The notes under the pieces are model-generated. The model saw only the letters and a list, made by a program, of their open reading frames with translations, ran no database searches and had not been told where the DNA came from. A stretch of DNA of 64,000 nt from Alistipes sp. (lineage in GTDB: Bacteria; Bacteroidota; Bacteroidia; Bacteroidales; Rikenellaceae). The stretch is from positions 81,217 through 145,216 of the forward strand of contig JAJQCA010000046.1 of NCBI GenBank assembly GCA_021202985.1. The letters are read 5' to 3'. Shown here piece after piece: positions 49,832 to 63,808 of the stretch (its first letter is position 1; every line of letters starts with the position of its first letter). The translations under genes and the position numbers were made by a program.

Positions 49832-50434
49832 AGCCTTTCCCGAAAGTTGACCGCCCCGACTCCCTGTGGGTGAGATTAAGTATGAAAGGTAAGGGATATA
49901 TACAGAAAAAGCGTGGGAATCTTACCTTCGCCCGCTCCGAGTTTCAGGGCCTTCGCATGCCCACCCTTCGGGAACGAGCAACGCAGAAAGCCCACGCCGA
50001 TATGTAATACACGGCAATGTCCTGTCCAAAGGACATGCCTTGTGTATAAACACATATCAGCAGGACGTTTCGAGTTGCTATCCGTCGTTCCGAAGGGTTC
50101 AAAAATTGCGAAGTTTTGAAACACGAAAGACAAACGCCTGTAAACGTCTACTGTATAAACCGCACCCCCACTCCACCCGAAGGCTTCCTGCGTAAAGGTG
50201 CGGTTGTAAAATTAGGAAAATTTAATCAGATAAACTAACCCGGTGCGGGCATCGGGCCGGTAGGCGGAATCGTAACGGCTGGTCGACACCGCCCCGGTGG
50301 CCAAAGTTATACAGCCCAGGAAATAAGGTCACTAAAAATAACGGCATGTCATGTTATTCTGATAATGGATGCGACTACCCGGCTGCCGGTCGGTGCATAC
50401 CGTTCGGTACGCTCTGACACCGGTCGGCAGTCCG
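49832..50434. other. Gene-less stretch with several strong hairpins, candidate structured RNA or decayed element
   Basis: There are three nested or serial inverted repeats: GCGTGGG/CCCACGC (49911-49917 / 49991-49997); a long imperfect stem of about 22 bp at 49999-50058; and AACCGCACC/GGTGCGGTT (50158-50166 / 50197-50205). The track shows a 68-residue ORF on + and an 85-residue ORF on - across the same bases; neither has signal peptide, domain or promoter. I do not recognise the sequence as RNase P, tmRNA, SRP or a known riboswitch. Confidence 0.45.
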
Positions 50435-51457
50435 TCAGATTTCTTTCGACAAAGGTGGTGGAACGATGGCGGCCGTATCGTACCCGCCCCAGGTTTCGGC
50501 CACATAGTCGAGCGTGGAGAGCAGTTCGGGAACTTCGTTAAGTGTGACGAGTTTATAACGTGTTTCTTTGAAGTTAGGCAGGCCTTTGAAATAGTTGGAG
50601 AAATGGCGGCGCATTTCCAACACCCCCACTTTATCTCCCTTTACCTCCACCGATTTGAGCAAATGCCTTTTAGCTATTTCGACCCGCTCCGAAACCGACG
50701 GCTGGGGCAGGAGCTCTCCCGTTCGGAGGTAGTGCCGTATCTCCCGGAAAATCCACGGACGCCCGTATGTGGCGCGGCCCACCATCACCCCGTCGACGCC
50801 GTACCTGTCGAACGCTTCAGCAGCCCGCTGCGGGGAGTCTATATCGCCGTTTCCTATAATCGGGATACGGATAGCCGGGTCGTTTTTCACCTGCCCGATA
50901 AGGGTCCAGTCGGCCTCGCCCCTGTACATCTGGGAGCGGGTCCTGCCGTGGATGGTGAGTGCGGCGATCCCTACATCCTGCAACCGAAGGGCGATTTCAT
51001 GGATATTCCGGTTGTCATCGTCCCACCCGAGCCGGGTTTTTACGGTCACGGGGGTTCGGACGGCCCGGACTATCCTGCGGGTCATTTCCACCATCAGCGG
51101 CACGTCTTTCATCATGCCGCTGCCGGCCCCACGGTTGGCTATCTTCTTTACCGGGCACCCGAAATTAATGTCGATAACGTCCGGGCGAGCGGTCTCGGCC
51201 ACAATTGCCGCTTCTACCATCGGCTCGATAAGGTGGCCGTATATCTGTATCCCCACGGGGCGCTCCTGGTCGGAAATATTGAGTTTGGCAAGTGATTTGG
51301 CCGCATCGCGGATAAGCCCGTCCGAGGAGATAAACTCCGTGTAGACCATGTCCGCACCGAACTCCTTGCAAATATAGCGGAACGAGGGATCGGTCACATC
51401 CTCCATGGGTGCGAGCAGAAGGGGTTTCTCACCGAGGTCGAGACCGGCAATTTTCAT
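50435..51457 (-). CDS. dusB: tRNA-dihydrouridine synthase
   Basis: An FMN-dependent Dus enzyme that reduces uridine in tRNA D-loops. Family motifs are LLLAPMEDVTDPSFRYICKEFGADMVYTEF, QIYGHLIEPMVEAA, DINFGCPVKKI with the catalytic Cys, VKTRLGWDDDN, LTIHGRTRSQMYRGEADW and GNGDIDSPQRAAE. I start at MKIAGLDLGEKP, which gives 340 residues; the track adds 17. The NIFR3-like pattern points to DusB, but the exact subfamily is less sure than the enzyme type. Confidence 0.93.
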   Translation of the reverse strand: MKIAGLDLGEKPLLLAPMEDVTDPSFRYICKEFGADMVYTEFISSDGLIRDAAKSLAKLNISDQERPVGIQIYGHLIEPMVEAAIVAETARPDVIDINFGCPVKKIANRGAGSGMMKDVPLMVEMTRRIVRAVRTPVTVKTRLGWDDDNRNIHEIALRLQDVGIAALTIHGRTRSQMYRGEADWTLIGQVKNDPAIRIPIIGNGDIDSPQRAAEAFDRYGVDGVMVGRATYGRPWIFREIRHYLRTGELLPQPSVSERVEIAKRHLLKSVEVKGDKVGVLEMRRHFSNYFKGLPNFKETRYKLVTLNEVPELLSTLDYVAETWGGYDTAAIVPPPLSKEI

Positions 51458-51601
51458 CGGGCAGGTTTTAAAAGGTACAAAAATAAAGAATAATCGCCGG
51501 AATACCATCCTTCCAATCCCGCCGGCCGGACGCGCGGACGGGGCTACGCGCCACGGCAGGTATTTAATGGGAAGAATTTATGCATTTAGACGGTTTAACA
51601 T

Positions 51602-51609
51602 TATCTTTG
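51602..51609 (+). promoter_or_regulatory. Promoter -7 box for argS
   Basis: TATCTTTG matches TAnnTTTG, 27 bp before the ATG. A weak -33-like TTTA lies 21 bp upstream. Confidence 0.5.
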
Positions 51610-51636
51610 GGGTTACTTTAAACGACTCTTACCGCT

Positions 51637-53421
51637 ATGAATATAGAGGATATAATACAACAACGGGCTCTTGAAACCGTAACCGCGCTGTACGGCGAGG
51701 TGGCCGAATCAGCAGTCCAGATACAGAAAACCCGCAAGGAGTTCGAGGGAGACTACACACTCGTGGTGTTCCCGCTGCTGAAGGCGAGCCGGAAGGCCCC
51801 CGAAGCCACCGCCGCGGAAATAGGCGAGGCGATGACAGGGCGTTACCCGATTTTCAAAGGATACAACGTTATAAAAGGGTTCCTGAACCTTTCCCTTTCC
51901 GACGCCTTCTGGCAGGAGAGGTTCACGGAGATGGAACGGCAACCCGGGTATGGTTTCGCCCCGCCGAGCGGGAAGACCTACATGGTGGAATATTCATCAC
52001 CCAACACCAACAAGCCGCTCCACCTCGGCCATATCCGCAATAACCTGCTGGGTTACTCAGTCTCGCAGATTCTGGGGGCGAACGGCCATAACGTCATAAA
52101 GGTCAACCTTGTCAACGACCGCGGCATCCATATCTGCAAGAGTATGCTGGCATGGCAGAAATACGGCGGCGGGGAAACCCCGCAGTCGAGCGGCATGAAA
52201 GGCGACCACCTCGTCGGAAAATACTACGTGGAGTTCGACAAACACTATAAAGCCGAGACGGCAGAACTCGTCGCCGCGGGCATGGACGAGGAAGAGGCCA
52301 AACAACAGGCACCGTCTATCCGTGAGGCGCAGGAGATGCTCCGCCGCTGGGAAGCCCGCGACCCCGAAACGATCGCCCTTTGGGAGAAGATGAACGGCTG
52401 GGTTTACGAAGGTTTCGATGCGACATATAAGGCCCTCGGGGTCAGCTTCGATAAGATTTATTACGAGTCGGATACCTACCTGCTGGGCAAAAACCTTGTG
52501 CAGGACGGGCTGGACCGGGGAGTGTTTTATCGCCGCCCGGACGGCTCCGTCTGGATCGACCTCACCCCGGACGGGCTGGACGAGAAACTGCTGCTGCGCA
52601 GCGACGGCACGTCGGTCTATATGACGCAGGATCTCGGCACTGCACTCGAACGACACAAGGATTACCGGTTCGACAGCCTGGTATACGTGGTAGGCAACGA
52701 GCAGAACTACCATTTTCAGGTTCTGAAACTTATCCTCAAAAAACTCGGTTACGACTGGTCGGACACCATTTACCACCTCTCATACGGGATGGTGGAACTG
52801 CCCGAGGGTAAGATGAAGTCGCGCGAGGGTACGGTGGTCGACGCCGACGACCTTATCTCCGACATGGTGGGCACCGCCCGCGAAATGTCGGACGAGCTGG
52901 GTAAACTGGACGGTTGCAGTGAGGAAGAAGCTGCCGCGGTGAGCCGCATGGTGGGTATGGGAGCACTTAAATATTTCCTGCTCAAAGTAGACCCGCGGAA
53001 AACGATGCTCTTCGACCCGCGGGAATCCATAGACTTCAACGGTAACACGGGGCCGTTTATCCAGTACACCCATGCACGTATAAAGTCCATCCTCCGCAAA
53101 GCCGCGGAGCTGGGGTTGGATTACCGCGACACCGACCTGCCGGGGATACAGCTAAGCTCCTCAGAGGTGGAGTTGATAAAACACCTCGCCGACCTTCCGG
53201 CTACGGTCCGGTCCGCCGGGGAGAACTACTCGCCCGCGCTAATAGCGCAGTACGCCTACGACCTTGCGAAACTTTTCAACGGTTTCTACCACGATATGCC
53301 TATCCTTCGTGAAGAGGAGGCCGCCATTCGCACTTTCCGGCTGAAGCTGGCCGCAGAGGTGGCCGACGTCATATCCCGTACCATGGGCCTCCTGGGCATC
53401 GAAGTACCCGAGAGGATGTAA
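51637..53421 (+). CDS. argS: Arginyl-tRNA synthetase
   Basis: ArgRS charges tRNA-Arg. The N-terminal Add1 domain (DYTLVVFPLLKASRKAPEATAAEIGE) is followed by the class I core: VEYSSPNTNKPLHLGHIRNNLLG with HLGH, TQDLGTALERHKDYRFDSLVYVVGNEQNYHF, and GKMKSREGTVVDADDL in place of KMSKS, as is usual for ArgRS. The C-terminal DALR anticodon domain carries GNTGPFIQYTHARI. Length is 594 residues. Two strong hairpins follow the stop codon. Confidence 0.97.
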   Translation: MNIEDIIQQRALETVTALYGEVAESAVQIQKTRKEFEGDYTLVVFPLLKASRKAPEATAAEIGEAMTGRYPIFKGYNVIKGFLNLSLSDAFWQERFTEMERQPGYGFAPPSGKTYMVEYSSPNTNKPLHLGHIRNNLLGYSVSQILGANGHNVIKVNLVNDRGIHICKSMLAWQKYGGGETPQSSGMKGDHLVGKYYVEFDKHYKAETAELVAAGMDEEEAKQQAPSIREAQEMLRRWEARDPETIALWEKMNGWVYEGFDATYKALGVSFDKIYYESDTYLLGKNLVQDGLDRGVFYRRPDGSVWIDLTPDGLDEKLLLRSDGTSVYMTQDLGTALERHKDYRFDSLVYVVGNEQNYHFQVLKLILKKLGYDWSDTIYHLSYGMVELPEGKMKSREGTVVDADDLISDMVGTAREMSDELGKLDGCSEEEAAAVSRMVGMGALKYFLLKVDPRKTMLFDPRESIDFNGNTGPFIQYTHARIKSILRKAAELGLDYRDTDLPGIQLSSSEVELIKHLADLPATVRSAGENYSPALIAQYAYDLAKLFNGFYHDMPILREEEAAIRTFRLKLAAEVADVISRTMGLLGIEVPERM

Positions 53422-53426
53422 TATTT

Positions 53427-53455
53427 ATGGACTCAGACGGACCGTCTGAGTCCAT
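53427..53455. terminator. First hairpin after argS
   Basis: ATGGACTCAGACGG and its complement CCGTCTGAGTCCAT form a perfect stem with almost no loop. There is no long T-run after it, so it may be an RNA-protecting or pausing hairpin rather than the terminator itself. Confidence 0.55.
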
Positions 53456-53459
53456 ATAA

Positions 53460-53499
53460 AACAGTAACGGGTTACCGACGGTAACCCGTTACTGTTTTT
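53460..53499. terminator. Bidirectional terminator between argS and the LTA-synthase-like gene
   Basis: AACAGTAACGGGTTACC and its exact complement form a 17-bp stem with loop GAC, followed by TTT on + and flanked by AAA for the minus strand. Confidence 0.85.
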
Positions 53500-53520
53500 A
53501 TACGCTGACCGGTCAGGCCG

Positions 53521-55350
53521 CTAATTGATACGTGAAAAATAGTCGTGGCAGATAATAAGGTCGGAAATCTCCCATGCTTCGCGGAGCCGGTCCTGCATTT
53601 CGCCCGGAGTGGCGTCCGTGTCGCCCACCAACTGCATCTGCGGCGAACATGCCGCACCGGTATGCGTGGGGTCATAAATGGATGTGCCAAGCCCGCGCCA
53701 CCGGTAACCGTCCAGCCCCAGAATGTCGAGCAGGGTCGGGTAAATATCTATCTGGCCCATTACCGGCTCGTAGACTCCCCGGGCGCCGGAATTGAGGATT
53801 ATGAGCGGGGTATACTGCCCGGCCGAAACCCGGCCGCGGCCGGCATCGCTCCGGGCGAGATTTTGCCGATGGTTGGCAAGGCCCTCGTGGTCGCCGGTGA
53901 TTATAACGGTAGTATTTTCGAGTATCCCCTCCCCGTCGAGCATTTCGAGGAAAAGGCCCACGGCATGGTCCGTGTAATTTCCCACGGTCATATATTCCCT
54001 GAGAAGCTCCGGCATGTCGGCCGGAAGCGATATGTAAGCCAGCCTGTCGGGAATGGTGAAGGGATAATGGCCCGAATAGGTCACAACCTGCACGAAGTTG
54101 TTCCCGTCACGGTCCCAGTTCTCCCCGCTGATTATCTTCTCGGCACACTGCCTGAGGAACGGTACGTCGCCCATTATATTCTTCGGACCGAACGTATCCT
54201 CCTCCTTGAAGAAGGCCCGTCCCACCATCCGGTCGTATCCGAATGAAGCCCAGAACACCCCCTGGTTCCACGTACTGGGTTTATCCACGCACAGCACACA
54301 TGATACCGCTTCGGGATACAATTCCCTGAAGCCCTCCACCAGCGACGGAAAGCGGTTTCCCGCGAACTGGGTACTATACGAACCGTCCTGTATAGGCAGT
54401 AAGCCGGTATTGAACATTAGCTTGGCGTCGGCCGAGCGGCCGCCCTTCACCTGCGACAACACATGCGGGGCATAGAACACGGTCGAATCCGCCACCAACC
54501 GGTTAAGGTTAGGGGTAATCTCCACCCCGTCCACCTCCAGCCCTATCATCCAGCTCTCGAACGATTCGAGGAGAATGAATATTACGTTCTGCGGCGTGTC
54601 CATCGGAGAAGCGGTAAGCCGCGCATTGTGGGTTTCGACCCATTGTGCAATCCGTTCCCCTATACGGTCCGTGTAAATATACTTTTCCTTCGCAATGTCG
54701 TAATATAGCGAACCGAAAACGGTATACATCGGGGTTACGAACGAGTATTTATAGGATTGCTTCAACGTCCGGTAGGCCTTTATAAAACCTCCTTTGAACG
54801 ACTGGACCGCAAACGCGAGCATAAATACCGCAAAGGGAAGCAGAAGGAATCGCGACCTTACGGCAAATCCCTGCCGCCCTGCATCCCGTCCGTACCCGCA
54901 CTTTTTTTGTAAGCGGTAATAGATACACCCCGCGGCACCGGTGATGGCGAAAAACAGCGCGTCCACCCACCTGAACGAGAGCCAGACGTTATTTTTATAG
55001 TCGCTAAGATTGCCCCACAGAGTGTACGATTCCAGTGGTATGGAGGAATTGTAGGTTCGGAAATAGAGCAGGTTGCCCACCAGCAGCATGTCCAGCGCCA
55101 GCATCAGTATCCACATCACCCAGCCGGACCGGGTGTAGACGTAGGGTATCACCAATATCAGCGAGGCGAGAATGCTGTAAGCGTAAAGTTCGAACGTGGA
55201 AAAAGGAGTGAACGTTGTGGCGGAACACCACACGAGATCGAATAAGATGAACTTTATCCAGACAGCCAGGAACAAAAGGCAAACGGACTTCCTAACGCAC
55301 TTATCGAACGGCAACAACCATCCCGCGGCCGCCTTTATACTGTATTTCAT
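53521..55350 (-). CDS. LTA-synthase-like membrane sulfatase-family enzyme
   Basis: The N-terminal ~200 residues hold about five transmembrane segments, and the rest is a periplasmic alkaline-phosphatase/sulfatase-fold domain: NVIFILLESFESWMIG (first metal Glu), KGGRSADAKLMFNTGLLP, QVVTYSGHYPF and TVIITGDHEGL. This is the layout of LtaS, OpgB and phosphoethanolamine transferases. The position of the LtaS nucleophile Thr appears to be Ser (GRSADA). Gram-negative members modify glycans or lipids with phosphoglycerol or phosphoethanolamine. The substrate is open. Confidence 0.85.
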   Translation of the reverse strand: MKYSIKAAAGWLLPFDKCVRKSVCLLFLAVWIKFILFDLVWCSATTFTPFSTFELYAYSILASLILVIPYVYTRSGWVMWILMLALDMLLVGNLLYFRTYNSSIPLESYTLWGNLSDYKNNVWLSFRWVDALFFAITGAAGCIYYRLQKKCGYGRDAGRQGFAVRSRFLLLPFAVFMLAFAVQSFKGGFIKAYRTLKQSYKYSFVTPMYTVFGSLYYDIAKEKYIYTDRIGERIAQWVETHNARLTASPMDTPQNVIFILLESFESWMIGLEVDGVEITPNLNRLVADSTVFYAPHVLSQVKGGRSADAKLMFNTGLLPIQDGSYSTQFAGNRFPSLVEGFRELYPEAVSCVLCVDKPSTWNQGVFWASFGYDRMVGRAFFKEEDTFGPKNIMGDVPFLRQCAEKIISGENWDRDGNNFVQVVTYSGHYPFTIPDRLAYISLPADMPELLREYMTVGNYTDHAVGLFLEMLDGEGILENTTVIITGDHEGLANHRQNLARSDAGRGRVSAGQYTPLIILNSGARGVYEPVMGQIDIYPTLLDILGLDGYRWRGLGTSIYDPTHTGAACSPQMQLVGDTDATPGEMQDRLREAWEISDLIICHDYFSRIN

Positions 55351-55372
55351 TTACTGTCGTGTTTGAATACGG

Positions 55373-55380
55373 CAAAATTA
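55373..55380 (-). promoter_or_regulatory. Promoter -7 box for the LTA-synthase-like gene
   Basis: TAATTTTG on the minus strand, 22 bp before the ATG, matches TAnnTTTG. Confidence 0.45.
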
Positions 55381-55567
55381 CGCAATATACCCCTCAAAGC
55401 AATGGAAACGGAACTGGTTTTTATAAAACCTTTCGCGATGGACGGTAATTATGATTTTCCTGTGCCATGTTAAGGATGTATTATAGCCATTCCCGTACGG
55501 CCCATATCCATTGACTTGAGAGCCAGCCCACACCTGCCCGGCCGTTACCGGCGATGGCCCCGCACCA

Positions 55568-55606
55568 TAAAAAAAGCGCGCTCCCTATAAATAGGGAGCG
55601 CGCTTT
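55568..55606 (-). terminator. Terminator of the rpoBC operon
   Basis: AAAGCGCGCTCCCTAT and its exact complement ATAGGGAGCGCGCTTT form a 16-bp stem with loop AA. On the minus strand it ends in TTTTTTT, 17 bp after the rpoC stop. Confidence 0.92.
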
Positions 55607-55623
55607 AAAAGAAGTATCCGTTT

Positions 55624-59877
<4,254 letters not shown>

Positions 59878-59989
59878 ATTTTTTGTTGTTTTTTATCCTT
59901 AAAACGTGTCGGGCGCCCGGGAGTCGCCCCGGCAGGCCGTAAGGTAGACGGCCGTATCGCCACTACCTGCGCCCCGGGTTAACCTCCGC

Positions 59990-62900
59990 CTATTCGAGTT
60001 TGACGCTGAGGGCAAGCCCGCGAAGCTCGTGCAGCAGCACGTTCAGCGATTCCGGGATACCCGCCTGCGGGAGGTTGTCGCCCTTGACGATGGCTTCGTA
60101 AGCCTTCGCACGGCCCATCACGTCGTCCGACTTGATGGTGAGAATCTCCTGGAGGATGTTGGCCGCACCGAACGCTTCGAGCGCCCACACCTCCATTTCA
60201 CCGAACCTCTGGCCCCCGAACTGCGCCTTACCCCCGAGCGGCTGCTGGGTGATAAGCGAGTACGGACCGATGGAACGGGCATGCATCTTGTCGTCGATCA
60301 TGTGACCGAGTTTCAGCATGTAGATAACTCCCACCGTCGCCGGCTGGTCGAACCGCTCGCCCGTACCTCCGTCGTAAAGGTAGGTGCGCCCGCTCTTGGG
60401 CACCCCGGCCTTTTCGGTGTACTGGTTGATTTCGTCCAGTGTGGCACCGTCGAAAATAGGTGTGGCGAATTTCAGCCCCAGCTCCTTGCCGGCCCACCCG
60501 AGCACGGTCTCGTAAATCTGCCCGAGGTTCATTCGCGAAGGCACACCCAGCGGGTTGAGCACTATATCCACGATGGAACCGTCTTCGAGGAAGGGCATGT
60601 CTTCGTCCCGTACAATCCTCGCTACGATACCCTTGTTACCGTGGCGGCCGGCCATCTTGTCTCCCACCTTCAGCTTACGCTTCTTGGCAATGTAGACCTT
60701 GGCCAACTGGATGATGCCGACCGGGAGTTCGTCCCCGTTCGTTATATTGTATTTCTCACGCTTGATGCGGGCGTCGCTCTCCTTGAACTTGATCACGTAG
60801 TTGTTGATAGCCGCGACCACAAGGCCGTTGATACGCTCATCCTCGGTCCACTTATCCGTGCTGAGGTTGTGGTAATCAATGTCGAGCAGCATCTTCTGCG
60901 AGAACCTGGTTCCCTTCGGGTAGAGTTCCGCACCGAAATAGTCGGTAATGCCCGACGTGGTCTTGTCTTTCAGCAGGGTCCACAGTTTCTGCACCAACAG
61001 CTCCTTAAGCTGCTGGGCTTCCTGTACGAAGTCCATATCGAGCTTTTCCAGCACGAGCTTTTCGTTCTGCTTGCCCTTCTTGTTGTCCTTGCTGGCGCGC
61101 GAGAAGAGGTCGCGTTTAATGACCACACCGTACAGCGAGGGCTGGGCCTTTAGCGAAGCGTCTTTCACGTCCCCGGCTTTGTCGCCGAAAATGGCGCGGA
61201 GCAGTTTCTCCTCGGGCGAAGGGTCGCTCTCCCCTTTCGGGGTTATCTTACCTATAAGTATGTCGCCCGGCTTGACGTTGGCCCCGATGCGGATGATACC
61301 GTTCTCGTCGAGGTCCTTGGTGGCGTCCTCACTGACGTTCGGAATATCCGAAGTTAGTTCCTCCACACCCCTTTTAGTGTCGCGGACCTCCATTATATAC
61401 TCGTCCACGTGTACCGAGGTGAAGATGTCCTCCCTCACGATACGCTCGGAGATAACGATCGCATCCTCGAAGTTGTAACCCTTCCAGGGCATGAACGCAA
61501 CTTTGAGGTTCCGGCCGATGGCGAGTTCCCCCGCCTGCGTGGAGTACCCTTCCGTAAGTATCTGCCCCTTCACCACCTTCTGGCCGATGGAAACTATCGG
61601 TTTGAGGGTGATTGAGGTGTTCTGGTTGGTCTTCCTGTAAAGCGGAAGCCGGTATACGGTGACCTCCGGGTCGAAACTTACAAGTTTCTGGTCGTCCGTA
61701 AGGTCGTATTTTATATGTATCTCCCGGGCGTCGGCATAAACGCACTCCCCGTCGCCTTCCGCGACTATCTGGATACGGCTGTCCTGGATCATGTCCTTTT
61801 CCAGCCCGGTACCCACTATCGGCGATTCGCACGTTACGAGCGGCACCGCCTGGCGCATCATGTTCGAACCCATAAGGGCGCGATTGGCATCGTCGTGCTC
61901 CAGGAACGGGATCAGGCTCGCCGCAATGGAGGCTATCTGGTTCGGTGCGACGTCCATATAGCTGATTTCCCTCGACGTAGCGGTCGGGGAATCGGCCTCG
62001 GCCCTCGCCTTTATTTTGTCCGACTCGAGGAATTCGCCCTTTTCGTTCACCGGTGCGCTCGCCTGTGCTATGATATGGCCCTCTTCCTCTTCGGCACTCA
62101 GGTAGATAATTTCGTTGTTCTTAAGGTTTACCTTACCGTCCACCACCTTGCGGTAGGGAGTTTCGATAAAGCCCATGTCGCTTATCTTGGCGTAGACGCA
62201 CAGGGACGAGATAAGGCCGATGTTCGGGCCTTCGGGAGTCTCTATGGGGCAGAGGCGGCCGTAGTGCGTGTAGTGCACGTCACGTACCTCGAAACCTGCC
62301 CTTTCCCTCGACAGACCGCCCGGACCCAGAGCCGAAAGGCGGCGTTTGTGGGTCATCTCGGCCAGCGGGTTGGTCTGGTCCATGAACTGCGAGAGCTGGT
62401 TGGTCCCGAAGAACGAGTTGATAACGCTCGACAGCGTCTTGGCGTTGATAAGGTCCACCGGGGTGAAAACTTCGTTATCCCTCACGTTCATCCTCTCGCG
62501 GATGGTCCTGGCCATGCGGACGAACCCTACGCTGAACTGGTTGGCAAGCTGCTCGCCTACGGTCCTTACACGCCTGTTCGAAAGGTGGTCGATATCGTCC
62601 ACATCCGCCTTCGAATTGATAAGCTGTATCAAGTATTTAATAATGGCTATGATATCGTCCTTTGTAAGGATACGGATATCCCGGTCAATCTCCAGCCCTA
62701 ATTTCTTGTTTATACGGAACCGGCCAACTTCCCCGAGATCGTAACGCTTGTCGGAGAAGAACAGCTTGTCTATAACGTCCCTGGCGGTCGCCTCATCGGG
62801 CGGCTCGGAGTTTCGCAGCTGGCGGTAAACGTAGACCACGGCCTCTTTCTCGGAGTTGCACGGGTCTTTCTGGAGCGTGTTGTATACTATCGAGAAGTCG

Positions 62901-63808
62901 GTGCCGCTCTGGCTCTCCTTATGCAGGAGGATGCTCTTGGCTCCGCTCTCGATTATTTCTTCGATGTGCTGCTCCTCGAGCACGGTTTCGCGGTCCACTA
63001 TAACCTCGTTACGCTCGATGGGAACCACCTCGCCGGTGTCCTCGTCCACGAAATCTTCGACCCATGTCTTCAGGACCCTTGCGGCGAGCTTACGGCCCAC
63101 CACTTTTTTCAGGTTGGCCTTGTTCACCTTAATTTCGTCCGCAAGGTCGAAAATCTCCAGTATCTGGCTGTCGCTCTCAAAGCCGATGGCGCGCAGCAGC
63201 GTCGTTACGGGGAGTTTTTTCTTACGGTCGATATAGGCGTACATCACATTGTTGATGTCCGTCGCAAATTCTATCCACGACCCCTTGAACGGTATTATAC
63301 GCCCCGAGTAGAGCTTCGTACCGTTTGTGTGGAGGCTCTGCCCGAAAAAGACGCCGGGAGAGCGGTGGAGCTGGGAAACGATAACCCTCTCCGCACCGTT
63401 GATTATAAATGTCCCGCGCGGGGTCATGTACGGTATGGTGCCGAAATAAACATCCTGTACCACCGTGTCGAAATCCTCATGCTCCTGGTCGGTACAGTAG
63501 AGTTTCAGTTTCGCTTTCAGCGGAACACTATACGTAAGGCCCCTTTCCAGACACTCCTCTATGGAATACCTCGGGGGGTCTATATAGTAGTCGATGAATT
63601 CCAGGACAAAATTGTTCCTGGTGTCGGTGATGGGGAAATTTTCCATGAAAACCTTATACAACCCCTCTTCCTTACGGTTCTCGGCGGTGGTATCGAGCTG
63701 GAAAAAATCCTGGAATGATTTGAGCTGGACCTCGAGGAAGTCGGGATAAGGCATCCTGTTCTTTACCTCGGAAAAATTGATCCTCTGGTTATTCGTTTTT
63801 TCGGACAT
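59990..63808 (-). CDS. rpoB: DNA-directed RNA polymerase subunit beta
   Basis: The rifampicin-binding region reads [40 protein letters not shown], with no residue that I recognise as a resistance change. [49 protein letters not shown] and the C-terminal [25 protein letters not shown] are all present. Length is 1272 residues, with the start at [29 protein letters not shown]. The genes usually found upstream (rplJ/rplL) must lie beyond the window. Confidence 0.99.
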   Translation of the reverse strand: MSEKTNNQRINFSEVKNRMPYPDFLEVQLKSFQDFFQLDTTAENRKEEGLYKVFMENFPITDTRNNFVLEFIDYYIDPPRYSIEECLERGLTYSVPLKAKLKLYCTDQEHEDFDTVVQDVYFGTIPYMTPRGTFIINGAERVIVSQLHRSPGVFFGQSLHTNGTKLYSGRIIPFKGSWIEFATDINNVMYAYIDRKKKLPVTTLLRAIGFESDSQILEIFDLADEIKVNKANLKKVVGRKLAARVLKTWVEDFVDEDTGEVVPIERNEVIVDRETVLEEQHIEEIIESGAKSILLHKESQSGTDFSIVYNTLQKDPCNSEKEAVVYVYRQLRNSEPPDEATARDVIDKLFFSDKRYDLGEVGRFRINKKLGLEIDRDIRILTKDDIIAIIKYLIQLINSKADVDDIDHLSNRRVRTVGEQLANQFSVGFVRMARTIRERMNVRDNEVFTPVDLINAKTLSSVINSFFGTNQLSQFMDQTNPLAEMTHKRRLSALGPGGLSRERAGFEVRDVHYTHYGRLCPIETPEGPNIGLISSLCVYAKISDMGFIETPYRKVVDGKVNLKNNEIIYLSAEEEEGHIIAQASAPVNEKGEFLESDKIKARAEADSPTATSREISYMDVAPNQIASIAASLIPFLEHDDANRALMGSNMMRQAVPLVTCESPIVGTGLEKDMIQDSRIQIVAEGDGECVYADAREIHIKYDLTDDQKLVSFDPEVTVYRLPLYRKTNQNTSITLKPIVSIGQKVVKGQILTEGYSTQAGELAIGRNLKVAFMPWKGYNFEDAIVISERIVREDIFTSVHVDEYIMEVRDTKRGVEELTSDIPNVSEDATKDLDENGIIRIGANVKPGDILIGKITPKGESDPSPEEKLLRAIFGDKAGDVKDASLKAQPSLYGVVIKRDLFSRASKDNKKGKQNEKLVLEKLDMDFVQEAQQLKELLVQKLWTLLKDKTTSGITDYFGAELYPKGTRFSQKMLLDIDYHNLSTDKWTEDERINGLVVAAINNYVIKFKESDARIKREKYNITNGDELPVGIIQLAKVYIAKKRKLKVGDKMAGRHGNKGIVARIVRDEDMPFLEDGSIVDIVLNPLGVPSRMNLGQIYETVLGWAGKELGLKFATPIFDGATLDEINQYTEKAGVPKSGRTYLYDGGTGERFDQPATVGVIYMLKLGHMIDDKMHARSIGPYSLITQQPLGGKAQFGGQRFGEMEVWALEAFGAANILQEILTIKSDDVMGRAKAYEAIVKGDNLPQAGIPESLNVLLHELRGLALSVKLE

